This document shows, piece by piece, positions 14,661 through 23,110 of a stretch of DNA of 64,000 bases (the first letter of the stretch is position 1; each line of letters opens with the position of its first letter). Where the stretch lies: contig NZ_CP107968.1 of the NCBI RefSeq assembly GCF_036084755.1, positions 8,440,001 to 8,504,000 of the forward strand. Reading direction: 5' to 3'. The position numbers were made by a program, and so were the translations under genes. The notes under the pieces were generated by a model. That model had not been told where the DNA came from. It did no database searches and saw only the letters and a program-made list of their open reading frames with translations. Source of the stretch: Streptomyces sp. NBC_00370 (lineage in GTDB: Bacteria; Actinomycetota; Actinomycetes; Streptomycetales; Streptomycetaceae).

Positions 14661-16400
14661 TCAGAGGCGCGGAACATTACGCAGGTTGGAACGGGCCAAG
14701 TCGAGCATCTTGCCGACGCCCCCGTCGAGCACTGTCCGGCCTGCGGCGAAGGCGAATCCCTTGACCTGGGCGACCGAGATGTGCGGAGGGATCGACAGGG
14801 CGTTGGGGTCGGTCACCAGGTCGACCAGGAACGGTCCGTCATGGGCGAGCGCCCGCTTGAGTCCGTCAGCGACGTCACCGGGGTCCTCTATGCGGATCGC
14901 CTCGATGCCCGCGCCACGGGCTATCGCCGCATAGTCCACCGGCCCGTGGTCAGTCTCGTGCTCGGGCAGCCCCTCGACCAGCATCTCCAACTTCACCATG
15001 CCCAGGGAGGAGTTGTTGAAGACGATCGTCTTCACCGGCAGTTCGTGCAGCTTCACCGTGAGCAGCTCGCCCATGAGCATGCCCAGTCCGCCGTCACCCG
15101 ACATCGAGATCACCTGGCGGCCCGGGTACGCGAACTGCGCGCCGATGGCGTGCGGCAGCGCGTTGGCCATCGTGCCGTGCAGGAACGAACCGATCACTCG
15201 GCGCTGCCCGTTGGGAGTCAGGTAGCGCGCCGCCCAGACGTTGGACATGCCTGTGTCCACTGTGAACACCGCGTCCTCAGAAGCGAGTTCGTCCAGTACC
15301 GAGGCCGCGTACTCCGGGTGAATCGGGGTGTGGCGCCCCACGTCGTGTGTATAGGCGGACACCACCGTCTCCAGGGACTTGGCGTGCTTGTGCAGCATCC
15401 GGTCAAGGTAGGTGCGGTCCCGTTTCGCCTCGACCAGGGGCAGCACTGCCCGCAGCGTCTCCCGGACGTCACCGTGGACCCCGAGTTCCAGAAGAGTGCG
15501 ACGGCCGAGGCGGCCGGCGTCGTGGTCGATCTGTACGGTTCGCGCCTGTGGCAGGAAGTCGTTGTACGGGAAGTCGGTGCCGAGCAGGACGACCAGGTCG
15601 GCGTCGTGCATCGCGTCGAAGCAGGCGCCGTACCCCAGCAGCCCGCTCATGCCCACGTCGTAGGGGTTGTCGAACTGGATCCACTCCTTGCCCCGCAGAG
15701 TGTGCCCGACGGGAGCGGCAGCCTTCTCGGCGAGCGCCATCACCTCGGCGTGCGCGTCCCGTACCCCCGCGCCGCAGAACAGCATCACCTTCCGTGCCGC
15801 GTTCAGCTTGTCGGCCAGTCCCCGAATCTGTGTGTCCGGCGCGACGACCCGGCCGCGTTCAGTGACCAGGTCGCTGCTTCCCGTCGGGTGAGTCGCTTCA
15901 CCGTGCGCGACATCGCCAGGAACCACCAGGACTGACACCGCGCTGTTGCCGAGGGCCCGCTGCATGGCGATCCGCAGGATCCGGGGCATCTGCGCGGGGG
16001 AGCTGATCATCTCGCAGTAGTCGCTGCATTCGGTGAACAGCCGTTCTGGGTGGGTCTCCTGGAAGAAGCCGGTGCCGATCTGGTGCGACGGTATGTGCGA
16101 GGCGAGTGCGAGTACGGGGGCACCGGAGCGGTGCGCGTCGTACAGTCCCTGGATCAGATGCGTGTTCCCGGGGCCACAGCTCCCGGCGCACACCGCGAGC
16201 TTGCCGGTCAGCTGCGCCTCGGCTGCTGCGGCGAAGGCGGCGGCCTCTTCGTTCCGTACGTGCACCCACTCGATGCCGTCGGTACGGCGCACCGCGTCGA
16301 CGACTGAGTTCAGGCTGTCACCCACCACGCCGTAGATCCGCTCCACGCCTGCTTGGCGCAGGATGTCCACCATCTGCTGGGCCACAGTCAGATTCTGCAT
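14661..16400 (-). CDS. poxB: Pyruvate:quinone oxidoreductase (pyruvate oxidase PoxB)
   Basis: This 579-residue TPP enzyme aligns throughout with E. coli PoxB. The N-terminal Glu51 in RNEEAAAFAAAAEAQLTGKLAVCAGSCGPGN activates TPP. FQETHPERLFTECS and GKEWIQFDNPYDVGMSGLLGY mark the FAD domain. GDGGLGMLMGELLTVKLHELPVKTIVFNN is the GDG-NN TPP/Mg motif. It decarboxylates pyruvate to acetate and CO2, passing electrons through FAD to membrane quinone. The ATG at 16400 is aligned with the E. coli start; upstream frame is low complexity. A one-mismatch dyad at 16462 lies 62 bp upstream, linking this enzyme to the redox regulon. Confidence 0.92.
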   Translation of the reverse strand: MQNLTVAQQMVDILRQAGVERIYGVVGDSLNSVVDAVRRTDGIEWVHVRNEEAAAFAAAAEAQLTGKLAVCAGSCGPGNTHLIQGLYDAHRSGAPVLALASHIPSHQIGTGFFQETHPERLFTECSDYCEMISSPAQMPRILRIAMQRALGNSAVSVLVVPGDVAHGEATHPTGSSDLVTERGRVVAPDTQIRGLADKLNAARKVMLFCGAGVRDAHAEVMALAEKAAAPVGHTLRGKEWIQFDNPYDVGMSGLLGYGACFDAMHDADLVVLLGTDFPYNDFLPQARTVQIDHDAGRLGRRTLLELGVHGDVRETLRAVLPLVEAKRDRTYLDRMLHKHAKSLETVVSAYTHDVGRHTPIHPEYAASVLDELASEDAVFTVDTGMSNVWAARYLTPNGQRRVIGSFLHGTMANALPHAIGAQFAYPGRQVISMSGDGGLGMLMGELLTVKLHELPVKTIVFNNSSLGMVKLEMLVEGLPEHETDHGPVDYAAIARGAGIEAIRIEDPGDVADGLKRALAHDGPFLVDLVTDPNALSIPPHISVAQVKGFAFAAGRTVLDGGVGKMLDLARSNLRNVPRL

Positions 16401-16461
16401 TTCCGGACGTCTCCCCTCGGGCCGCACACCTGGCCCATGTGACTTCGACGGTTCCAATATA

Positions 16462-16475
16462 GTTGATGCATCCAC
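16462..16475. promoter_or_regulatory. RosR-type operator dyad (one mismatch)
   Basis: GTTGATGCATCCAC differs from the consensus at one position. Reading toward poxB, TATATT follows immediately and could be the -10 box, so the dyad would sit in the promoter spacer. Confidence 0.6.
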
Positions 16476-16557
16476 TTCGGATGGGTGGGCACCAAGAGGC
16501 CCCGTCGCTCGTCCGTCCGAACTCCAGGACGGCGGACCAGGAAGGTCGTTGGGGAGG

Positions 16558-17547
16558 TCAGCGGGGTGGCGGGTTCCGGCGCGGTGTGATGACGGAGTTC
16601 GGCAGGGCCGGTGCGGAAAGGCGGCCGCCGGGGAAGTCCTCGATGACGCCGAAACGCTCGGACGAGGCTTCCCAGTCCTCGCGGGCTTTCGCGATGTCTT
16701 CGTGACTTCGGCCGATGAAGTTCCACCACATGACGATCTCTTCGTCGAAGGGGGGACCTCCAAGGAGGAGGGTCCGCGCAGGGGCGTCCGTCTCGTTGGC
16801 CATCGTCAGGGTTTCCGTGCCGCGAGGAACGTAGCCGAGTTCAGTAGGCCGCAGCACAGTGTCGATCAGGCGAATGGGCCCGCTGTCCACAAGGAGGCCG
16901 TGCTCGAAAGCCTCGTCCACCGTGAGAGTCAGCGTCGCGTGCGGTTCGAGGACGATCTCGGCGCCGAGTAGCGGTGTGAAGGACCGGACCGGAGAGGTCC
17001 GGCCGACGAGTGAGCCCAGAAAGACCTTGATGCCGGCACCGTCCACCTCCACGGGTTCGGGCACGTAGTGCTGGAAATCCCGGGCGGTGCTGCGGTGTTC
17101 CTCAGGCAGCGCGACCCACAACTGGACGCCGTGGATGACAGTGCTGTTCGGGGTGGAGACCTCCGAGTGGGCGATGCCATGTCCGCCGGTCATGAGATTC
17201 ATCTCGCCGGGCCGGATCAGGGCGTGGCTGCCGAGGGTGTCGCGATGCTCGATCTCCCCACTGAACAGCCAACTCACCGTCTGTAGTCCGGTGTGTGGAT
17301 GTGGCGGCAGGTTCATGCCGGCTGACGCGGCGACCTGGTGGGGGCCGTAGTGGTCGGCGAAGCACCAGGCGCCGATGAGTGTGCGCTCCCGCTGAGGCAG
17401 CGTCCGCCGCACACGCATCGCACGCGGACCGCCGAGGGGAACCTCGCGCGCCGACAGGACATCGACCCGGGGGCTTCCGGTCGGTCGGTCACCTTCGACG
17501 AGGGCACCGCAGCGGACAGCGGCGGCATCTGTTTCCGCGTTGCTCAC
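16558..17547 (-). CDS. Pirin family protein (bicupin)
   Basis: The GTG at 17547 is 8 nt after GGAGG and gives 329 residues. The N-terminal cupin has the pirin metal signature FADHYGPHQ, PPHPHTGLQTVSWLFSGEIEHRDTLGSH, and the motif GEMNLMTGGHGIAHSE with further His ligands. Pirins bind a non-haem metal, and some act as quercetin dioxygenases or redox-responsive cofactors. It diverges from an AhpD-type peroxidase across an RosR-type dyad at 17572, so both genes should be switched together. Confidence 0.92.
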   Translation of the reverse strand: MSNAETDAAAVRCGALVEGDRPTGSPRVDVLSAREVPLGGPRAMRVRRTLPQRERTLIGAWCFADHYGPHQVAASAGMNLPPHPHTGLQTVSWLFSGEIEHRDTLGSHALIRPGEMNLMTGGHGIAHSEVSTPNSTVIHGVQLWVALPEEHRSTARDFQHYVPEPVEVDGAGIKVFLGSLVGRTSPVRSFTPLLGAEIVLEPHATLTLTVDEAFEHGLLVDSGPIRLIDTVLRPTELGYVPRGTETLTMANETDAPARTLLLGGPPFDEEIVMWWNFIGRSHEDIAKAREDWEASSERFGVIEDFPGGRLSAPALPNSVITPRRNPPPR

Positions 17548-17571
17548 CGGGCACACCTCCGTCAGGATCTG

Positions 17572-17585
17572 GTTGAGACGTCAAC
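17572..17585. promoter_or_regulatory. RosR-type operator dyad between divergent genes
   Basis: GTTGAGACGTCAAC has perfect half-sites and one off-consensus central base. It lies 25 bp before the pirin start and 84 bp before the AhpD start. TATGAT at 17586-17591 could be the -10 box toward AhpD. Confidence 0.68.
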
Positions 17586-17669
17586 TATGATGCCATGGAG
17601 GCAGGCCGATGGCCACAGCACCCGTACGAGACCGGGCCACCCCCGAGCGTGGTCCGAAGGAGCCCCGAC

Positions 17670-18158
17670 GTGAACAACTACCTCCACGATGCCCCACCCC
17701 GTAGGGTCTTCATCGACAAACAGAGCCCCAAGGCTTTCCACGCGTTGGTGCAGGTCTCGGAGGCGGTCCGGGCAACAGCCTCCGAGGCCGGCCTCGACCG
17801 CACCACCGTGGAACTGATCAACCTCCGCATATCGCAAATCAACGGCTGCGCCTACTGCCTCGATGTGCACACCGCGGCGGCCCTGCGCGCCGGTGAATCA
17901 TCGCGGCGACTCGGAATCCTCAGCGCCTGGCGGGACACCGGCCTGTTCACTGCCTCCGAGCGTGCCGCCCTCGCGCTGGCCGAGGCCACCACCGATCCGG
18001 CGAACGCCGCGTCCCAGACAGCCGCTTACGAGACCGCCCGGCAGGTTCTCACCGAAGACCAGATCTCAGCCGCGATCTGGGTGGCGGTCACCATCAACGC
18101 GTTCAATCGCGTGTCGATCATGAGCAAGCACCCGGTACTGCCGCTTCGCGGCGACTAG
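17670..18158 (+). CDS. AhpD-like alkylhydroperoxidase/carboxymuconolactone decarboxylase family protein
   Basis: The GTG at 17670 is 7 nt after AAGGAG and gives 162 residues. The redox centre INGCAYCLDVHTAAA has the CxxC pair at residues 60 and 63 with His67, as in AhpD peroxidases. The N-terminal helix LDRTTVELINLRISQ supplies the proton-relay Glu. It would reduce organic peroxides in the cytosol using dihydrolipoyl-type donors. It is divergent from pirin and shares that dyad. A peroxidase under a peroxide-responsive operator fits well. Confidence 0.92.
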   Translation: MNNYLHDAPPRRVFIDKQSPKAFHALVQVSEAVRATASEAGLDRTTVELINLRISQINGCAYCLDVHTAAALRAGESSRRLGILSAWRDTGLFTASERAALALAEATTDPANAASQTAAYETARQVLTEDQISAAIWVAVTINAFNRVSIMSKHPVLPLRGD

Positions 18159-18270
18159 AGCGCATCTGCGCGTGAGTTCAACGGATGCCGGGGATCCCGC
18201 CGAGGGCGCATACGCGTTCGAGGACGCCGTCGTCGAGGCGTCGCTCAGAAGTGGCACGCATGGTCGTGCC

Positions 18271-18303
18271 GTTCGGGAGTGCGGTGGAACGGCGCTCCCG
18301 AAC
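18271..18303. terminator. Bidirectional terminator hairpin
   Basis: GTTCGGGAG and CTCCCGAAC form a perfect 9-bp stem with a 15-nt loop between the convergent AhpD and SDR genes. Confidence 0.6.
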
Positions 18304-18407
18304 GACCTGTCTCTTGCCCGACCGCGATCGGTGCCCCGTGGCCGGGGCGCCACGAACACAACGCCATCGCGACAGGCCGGCCCCCGCACCAGCATGAACA
18401 AGCGCCA

Positions 18408-19160
18408 CTAGATCTGGTTGGTGCCACCGTCGACGTAGATGTTCGCGCCGACGACGTAGCTGCTCTGTTCCGAGGCCAGGAAGGCCACGACCGCGGCGGC
18501 TTCCTCAGGCCGGCCCATGCGGCCCTTGGCCACGGTCGCTGCGACATTCTCCTTGACGGCCCGTGCGGTCTCCTCGTCGCCGAACGCGGCGATGCCGCCG
18601 GGAGTTTCGATCCAGGCCGGCGAGATCGCGTTGACCCGGATGCCGCGGCCCTTGAGCTCGTTGGACCACGTCCGGGCGAAGGAGCGAACGGCCGCCTTCG
18701 ACGCCGCGTACGCGCCGAACGCCTCTACTCCTCGGTCGCCCGCCGTCGAACCGACCAGGACGATCGAGGCTCCGTCGTTGAGCAGTGGCAACGCCTTCTG
18801 CACGGTGAACAGCGTGCCTCGGACGTTGACCCCGAAGGTCTGGTCGAAATGCTCCTCGGTGGTCTGTTCCAGCGTCACGAACGAACCGATCGCCGCGTTC
18901 GCCACGAGCACGTCCAGACCCCTGCCCCGCGCCCGGACCGCCTCGTAGAGCCGGTCCAGGTCCTCCGGCTTCGCGATGTCGCCGACGACCGCGGTGGCCC
19001 GGTCCGTCCCGATGGTCTTGACGGCGGCCTCCAGCTTGGACTCCCGTCGGCCGGTGACGAACACGTACGCGCCCTCGTCCGCCAGCCGTACGGCAGCGGC
19101 CAGACCGATACCGGTGCTGCCTCCGGTGACCACCGACGTCTTGCCTTCCAGCTGTCCCAT
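18408..19160 (-). CDS. Short-chain dehydrogenase/reductase
   Basis: The ATG at 19160, 8 nt after GGAG, gives a classical 250-residue SDR. The NAD(P) motif is TGGSTGIG (12-19), followed by GRRESK, suggesting NADPH. NANAAIG is replaced by VANAAIG, catalytic Ser138 lies in LVGSTAG and Tyr151-x-x-x-Lys155 in AYAASK. It reduces a carbonyl of unknown identity. It diverges from an AraC-type regulator across 120 bp, the common arrangement for AraC-controlled SDR genes. No RosR-type dyad is present. Confidence 0.92.
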   Translation of the reverse strand: MGQLEGKTSVVTGGSTGIGLAAAVRLADEGAYVFVTGRRESKLEAAVKTIGTDRATAVVGDIAKPEDLDRLYEAVRARGRGLDVLVANAAIGSFVTLEQTTEEHFDQTFGVNVRGTLFTVQKALPLLNDGASIVLVGSTAGDRGVEAFGAYAASKAAVRSFARTWSNELKGRGIRVNAISPAWIETPGGIAAFGDEETARAVKENVAATVAKGRMGRPEEAAAVVAFLASEQSSYVVGANIYVDGGTNQI

Positions 19161-19281
19161 GGGGGTATCTCCATCACTCTCTCGATGCGGTGCCTTCGAC
19201 ATCGATACTGCGGGAGACCGGGGATACTATCCATGATGTAGAGTCCGGCATTCTTTATAGATCGTCCAGGAGGTGACGTCG

Positions 19282-20232
19282 GTGCTCGGCTTTCGCGATC
19301 CGGTGGCTGACGCGATCGGCCTGCTCCGGCCCCGCACCGTGATCGGGCCCACGCTCCGGGCCGGGGGAGAGTGGGCGCTGCGCTTCGACACGTTCCTGCA
19401 CGTGCGGATCGGCGGGCTCGTACGCGGCACATGCTGGCTGATCCTCGAAGGGCACGATCCGGTACTCCTGCGGGAGGGTGACACCTTCATGCTGGGCAAC
19501 CCGCCCCCTTACGTGCTGGCCAGCACGCTCGACGCGAGCCCACGCCCTGCGGAGCCCGTGTGGAGGGGTGCCGAGGGCGGGTCCGTGCGGATCGGTTCGG
19601 AGTCCGAGGAAGACCTCTACCTGTGCGTCGGGCACATCGCGTTCGACGACGCGAACGCGACCCTCCTGACCGATCTTCTGCCGCCGCTCGTGATCGTCCG
19701 CGCGGCCGATCCTCACGGCACGCAGCTCGCGCAGCTGATCGATCTCCTGGCCATCGAGGTCGGGATCGCCGCGGCCGGCGGCCCACTGGTGCAGAATCAC
19801 CTCGCGCAGATCCTGCTCGTGCACATGCTGCGTGCCCACGCCGCTCAGACAGACCGGCCCACGGGCTGGCTGGGCGCACTGAACGAGGACGGTATCGGTA
19901 CCGCCCTGCGTGCCGTGCACGCCGACGTGGCCCACTCCTGGAGCCTCAAGGAACTCGCCGAGCTCAGCCACATGTCGCGTTCCGCTTTCGCCCAGACCTT
20001 CAAGACCCACGTCGGGGTCCCGCCGCTGGAATACCTGATCCAATGGCGCATGAGCCTCGCGCGCGACGCCCTCGCCCGCGACACGATGTCGATCTCCGAG
20101 CTGGCACGCTCCACGGGCTACCGGTCCGAGAGCGCGTTCAGTACGGCGTTCAGCCGCGTGGTCGGCTCATCGCCCGCACAGTTCCGGAACGAGGCACGAC
20201 AGCCACCGAGCCCGGCCACGAACAGAGAATGA
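19282..20232 (+). CDS. AraC-family transcriptional regulator with cupin-like sensor domain
   Basis: The GTG at 19282 lies 8 nt after AGGAGG; a GTG 3 codons earlier overlaps the ribosome site and is rejected. The 316-residue product has an AraC-type cupin_6 sensor (residues 1-190) and two helix-turn-helix motifs, SLKELAELSHMSRSAFAQTFKTHVGVPPLEYL and SISELARSTGYRSESAFSTAFSRVVG, ending SPAQFR. It probably controls the divergent SDR gene in response to a small ligand. Confidence 0.9.
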   Translation: MLGFRDPVADAIGLLRPRTVIGPTLRAGGEWALRFDTFLHVRIGGLVRGTCWLILEGHDPVLLREGDTFMLGNPPPYVLASTLDASPRPAEPVWRGAEGGSVRIGSESEEDLYLCVGHIAFDDANATLLTDLLPPLVIVRAADPHGTQLAQLIDLLAIEVGIAAAGGPLVQNHLAQILLVHMLRAHAAQTDRPTGWLGALNEDGIGTALRAVHADVAHSWSLKELAELSHMSRSAFAQTFKTHVGVPPLEYLIQWRMSLARDALARDTMSISELARSTGYRSESAFSTAFSRVVGSSPAQFRNEARQPPSPATNRE

Positions 20233-20363
20233 AGGAGACATCCTGTGGTCTCGGCCGGCCTGGTAGGGACGGCGCTTACCAGGAGTGTCCTCGCGGCGGA
20301 GCAGTCCGGCGGCCAAGAGTGAGTCGTGGCCGCTCAGTTGCTTCATCAGCATGGGGCGATGCC

Positions 20364-21263
20364 TCAGTCCGTGGAACGCAACGCCTCATCGAGGAGCGCC
20401 GCGCCAGGGCCCGCCAGCCAGCGGTCGAAGGACAGTAGGAAGGGAAACTCCGCGCGCAGTGCGTCGAGGTTCGCGTTTCCCGCCAGCCTGCCGTCGTCCA
20501 CGAGGGCTGCCAACTTGGCCAGGACCTCGTCCTGTGCCAGCAGCGTCGCCGGCAGGCGGCTGTAGGTGATCGTCCGGCCGGCAGCCTGGGTCAGATGCTC
20601 GGCGAGGGCATTGCCGGTGAGAGCGTCACCGGCGATCTCCACGGTGCGGCCGGCGTAGCGATCGGGCGAGCCGAAGACAGCGGCGACGATGCGGCCGATG
20701 TCGCGTACCGCGATGAACTGCATGGCCTGGTCGGGACGCATCAGGAAGGACAGGTGACCCCCGTCGAGGCCCATTTCGGGGGTCACCAGGAGCTCCATGA
20801 ACGTGGCCGGCCGAATGACGGTGCTGGCGATGTCCAGCTTCCGGACATGGGTCTCGATCCGGTTCTTGGTGTCGAGATGGTCGACGCCTGTTGTCGAGCC
20901 CGCAGTGACCGCGGAGCTGTAGACCAGGTGAGCGATGCCGGAGCGCTCGGCGATGTCGGCCACCGCCGTGCCGAAACGGACCTCGTCCTCGTTGGTCACG
21001 TCCGCACCGGCCTGCCCCGAGTTCGGCTGGACGCTGAAGACGCCATGGGCACCGGAGAAGGCCGCCCTGAGTGACTCCGGATCGCCGAGGTCACCGCGGA
21101 CGGTTTCGACGCCGGCGGCGGAGAGGGACCGGGCCCCGTGGTTGGACACGTCCCGCACGACCGCGCGCACGTTCCAGCCGTCGGCCCGCAGCGCCGCGGC
21201 GACCGATCCTCCCTGCTGCCCTGTGGCGCCAAGGACGACGACTGTCTTGTCGATGGTGGTCAT
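20364..21263 (-). CDS. NmrA-family NAD(P)-binding protein
   Basis: This 299-residue atypical SDR has the N-terminal GATGQQGGSVAAALRADGWNVRAVVRD typical of NmrA/quinone-reductase-2 type proteins. It lacks the catalytic Tyr-Lys pair and has HLVYSSAVTAG, with the substrate side in TVIRPATFMELL. Members sense the NADPH/NADP ratio or reduce quinones. It diverges from a MerR gene across a MerR-type operator, the standard arrangement for a regulator and its single target. Confidence 0.88.
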   Translation of the reverse strand: MTTIDKTVVVLGATGQQGGSVAAALRADGWNVRAVVRDVSNHGARSLSAAGVETVRGDLGDPESLRAAFSGAHGVFSVQPNSGQAGADVTNEDEVRFGTAVADIAERSGIAHLVYSSAVTAGSTTGVDHLDTKNRIETHVRKLDIASTVIRPATFMELLVTPEMGLDGGHLSFLMRPDQAMQFIAVRDIGRIVAAVFGSPDRYAGRTVEIAGDALTGNALAEHLTQAAGRTITYSRLPATLLAQDEVLAKLAALVDDGRLAGNANLDALRAEFPFLLSFDRWLAGPGAALLDEALRSTD

Positions 21264-21318
21264 AGGAGTGCTCCAGAGTGCGGAAGGGATGGCTCGCGCC
21301 GGTGTCCGCTACGCTAAA

Positions 21319-21338
21319 ACCTGACGCGGACGTCAGGT
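21319..21338. promoter_or_regulatory. MerR-type operator dyad
   Basis: ACCTGACG and CGTCAGGT form a perfect 8-bp inverted repeat with a 4-nt centre between the NmrA and MerR genes, 36 bp before the MerR ATG. This size and symmetry suit a MerR dimer twisting a long-spacer promoter. Confidence 0.65.
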
Positions 21339-21373
21339 GCAAGTCGGACGTCGAATGGAGTCAGGAGGCCGGG

Positions 21374-21736
21374 ATGCGGATCGGGGAAGTCGCCGCTCAG
21401 GCGGGTGTCAGTGTCCGGGCGCTGCGCTACTACGAGCAGCAGGACTTGCTGCACTCCACTCGGAATTCCGGTGGCCAGCGCCAGTATCTGGCCGGTGCCG
21501 TCGAACGGGTCAGGCTGATCCAACAGCTCTACGCCGTGGGTTTGCCCAGCAGAACCGTCCGCGAGGTGCTGCCGTTCGCCGACTCGCGTGAGGCGTCACC
21601 GGAACTGCTGAAGTTGCTCGCGGCCGAACGCGACCGCCTCGACCGGCAGATGACAGACCTGCAAGACGTACGCAACCGGCTCCACGAGTGCCTCACCGAG
21701 GCGCACAGCCATGACGGAACACGCAGCTCATCCTGA
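21374..21736 (+). CDS. MerR-family transcriptional regulator
   Basis: The ATG at 21374 follows AGGAGG at 5-nt spacing and gives 120 residues. The N-terminal MRIGEVAAQAGVSVRALRYYEQQDLL is the MerR winged helix, followed by SGGQRQY, VERVRLIQQLYAVGLPSRTVREVLPF and a coiled-coil dimer helix (LLAAERDRLDRQMTDLQDVRNRL). No effector-binding cysteines are present, so the signal is probably not a metal or thiol. It most likely controls itself and the divergent NmrA gene. Confidence 0.92.
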   Translation: MRIGEVAAQAGVSVRALRYYEQQDLLHSTRNSGGQRQYLAGAVERVRLIQQLYAVGLPSRTVREVLPFADSREASPELLKLLAAERDRLDRQMTDLQDVRNRLHECLTEAHSHDGTRSSS

Positions 21737-21788
21737 AGCAGGGGGGCGTCGGCCTGACTGGGCGAGTGAGGTTCGCCGGTCTGGATGC

Positions 21789-22703
21789 CTACAGGTTGTT
21801 GACGTAGAAGTCGGCGAGCCGTTCGACGGCGGCGTCGACGTATTCGGGCTCGTCGTACATCTCGTAGTGGCCGGCGCCTTCTATCACCATGAGGTCGACC
21901 GGGTTGGGGGCCAGTTTCCACAGCTTCATGCCCGCCTCGTACTGGCCGGTGTTGCCGATGCGGCCGGCGAGGATGACCTGCAGTGGCTGCGTCATGAGCT
22001 GGTCGACCAGGTGGAACGCGTCGTAGCCCAGCAGGAGAGAGTCGCTGCGCGACAGGCGGCGGTTGGTGGAGCTCTCGTGGCCGCCCCGCTCGGTGCGGTA
22101 GTAGGTGATGGCCTGGGTGGTGTCGATGTCGGTCATTCCGGCTGCCGCGGCGTCCTCCAGGGTGTCGGGCAGCCAGTTCACACGGGCCATCTCGCCGGAA
22201 CGGGCCTCTTCGATACGTGCGTCGGCAAGGGCGTCGAGTGCGGCGGCCGGGCCGTCGGACTGGAAGCTGCGGAACGAGGTGCCCATGTCGCCGGCAACGA
22301 CGGTTCCGACCGCCTTGATGCGGTGGTCCGTGCGGGCGGTGTGCACGGCGTAGCCGCCGCCGGCGCAGATGCCGAGGACTCCGATGCGCTGCGGGTCGAT
22401 GCGGGGGATCGTGGTCAGCGCATCGAGGGCGTAGGAGATGTCCTCACCGCGGCGGTAGGGGTCTTCGAGGTCGCGGGGCTCTCCTCCGCTCCGCCCTTGG
22501 TGGGCGGGATCGAAGACGAGCGCCGCGATGCCGTGGGCAGCGAGGCGCGACGCGTAGTTGGCGCCGATCTGCTCCTTCACGCTGCTGCCGGGCGTGGAGA
22601 GCACCACGGCGCGCAGCGGCGCGATGCTGTCGGCACTGTCGGGGAGGTAGAGGTCGGCCGCGAGCTCGATCGGTCCGCGCGGGATCGTGATGTGCTGAAG
22701 CAT
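21789..22703 (-). CDS. Alpha/beta hydrolase (YcjY/dienelactone-like)
   Basis: The ATG at 22703 gives 304 residues. The protein shows strands VVLSTPGSSVKEQ and AALVFDPAHQGRSGGEPRD, the nucleophile elbow GVLGICAGGGYA (in which Cys is followed by Ala, so the exact nucleophile position Gly-x-Cys-x-Gly is dienelactone-hydrolase-like) and a C-terminal GAGHYEMYDEPEYV supplying His. It is cytosolic. It diverges from a short MarR-type gene with 36 bp between starts, so that gene is its likely regulator. Substrates may be lactones or esters. Confidence 0.85.
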   Translation of the reverse strand: MLQHITIPRGPIELAADLYLPDSADSIAPLRAVVLSTPGSSVKEQIGANYASRLAAHGIAALVFDPAHQGRSGGEPRDLEDPYRRGEDISYALDALTTIPRIDPQRIGVLGICAGGGYAVHTARTDHRIKAVGTVVAGDMGTSFRSFQSDGPAAALDALADARIEEARSGEMARVNWLPDTLEDAAAAGMTDIDTTQAITYYRTERGGHESSTNRRLSRSDSLLLGYDAFHLVDQLMTQPLQVILAGRIGNTGQYEAGMKLWKLAPNPVDLMVIEGAGHYEMYDEPEYVDAAVERLADFYVNNL

Positions 22704-22739
22704 GAACAGCGCCCTTCGTGAGATCGTTGTTCCATAGCT

Positions 22740-23042
22740 GTGGAGATGAAGGAGTTCTTCGTCCTGGCGGAGGTGACCGCGTCGCCGTACCCGGCCGAGA
22801 TCGCGGCGGCACTGCTGCTGCCCAAAGCGAGCGTGACGCTCTACGTCCGCAACCTCGTAGCCAAGGGACTCATCCGGCGCGAGATCGACGACGCGGACCT
22901 CCGGCGTCACCGCCTCGCCCTAACTCCCGCCGGCGAGCAGGCACGAGACCGTGCGCTGGCGGCCCTGGCGGCGGAGTACGACCGCAGGCTGGCGAGGATC
23001 ACCCCGCAGGACCGCACCGAGCTGCAACGCATCCTTCAGTAA
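22740..23042 (+). CDS. MarR-like winged-helix protein lacking the N-terminal dimer helix
   Basis: The GTG start gives only 100 residues. The winged helix (YPAEIAAALLLPKASVTLYVRNLVAKGLIRREIDDADLRRHRLALTPAG) and the C-terminal helix are intact, but the first helix of a normal MarR (about 35 residues) is missing. A stop lies seven codons upstream in frame, so the missing part cannot be recovered by a different start. It may be a truncated but functional regulator of the divergent hydrolase, or a decaying gene. Confidence 0.7.
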   Translation: MEMKEFFVLAEVTASPYPAEIAAALLLPKASVTLYVRNLVAKGLIRREIDDADLRRHRLALTPAGEQARDRALAALAAEYDRRLARITPQDRTELQRILQ

Positions 23043-23110
23043 ATGCTCTCGCCCGCTCCGCACCCGTCGTAGGGCTGTGACGCCCGCTGATCGCGCGAAA
23101 GGCCGTGACC

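Noticed and set aside
14661..16763. N-terminal extension of PoxB by 121 residues
   Set aside because: The extension is low complexity, crosses the RosR-type dyad and has no counterpart in E. coli PoxB; the ATG at 16400 fits the family start.
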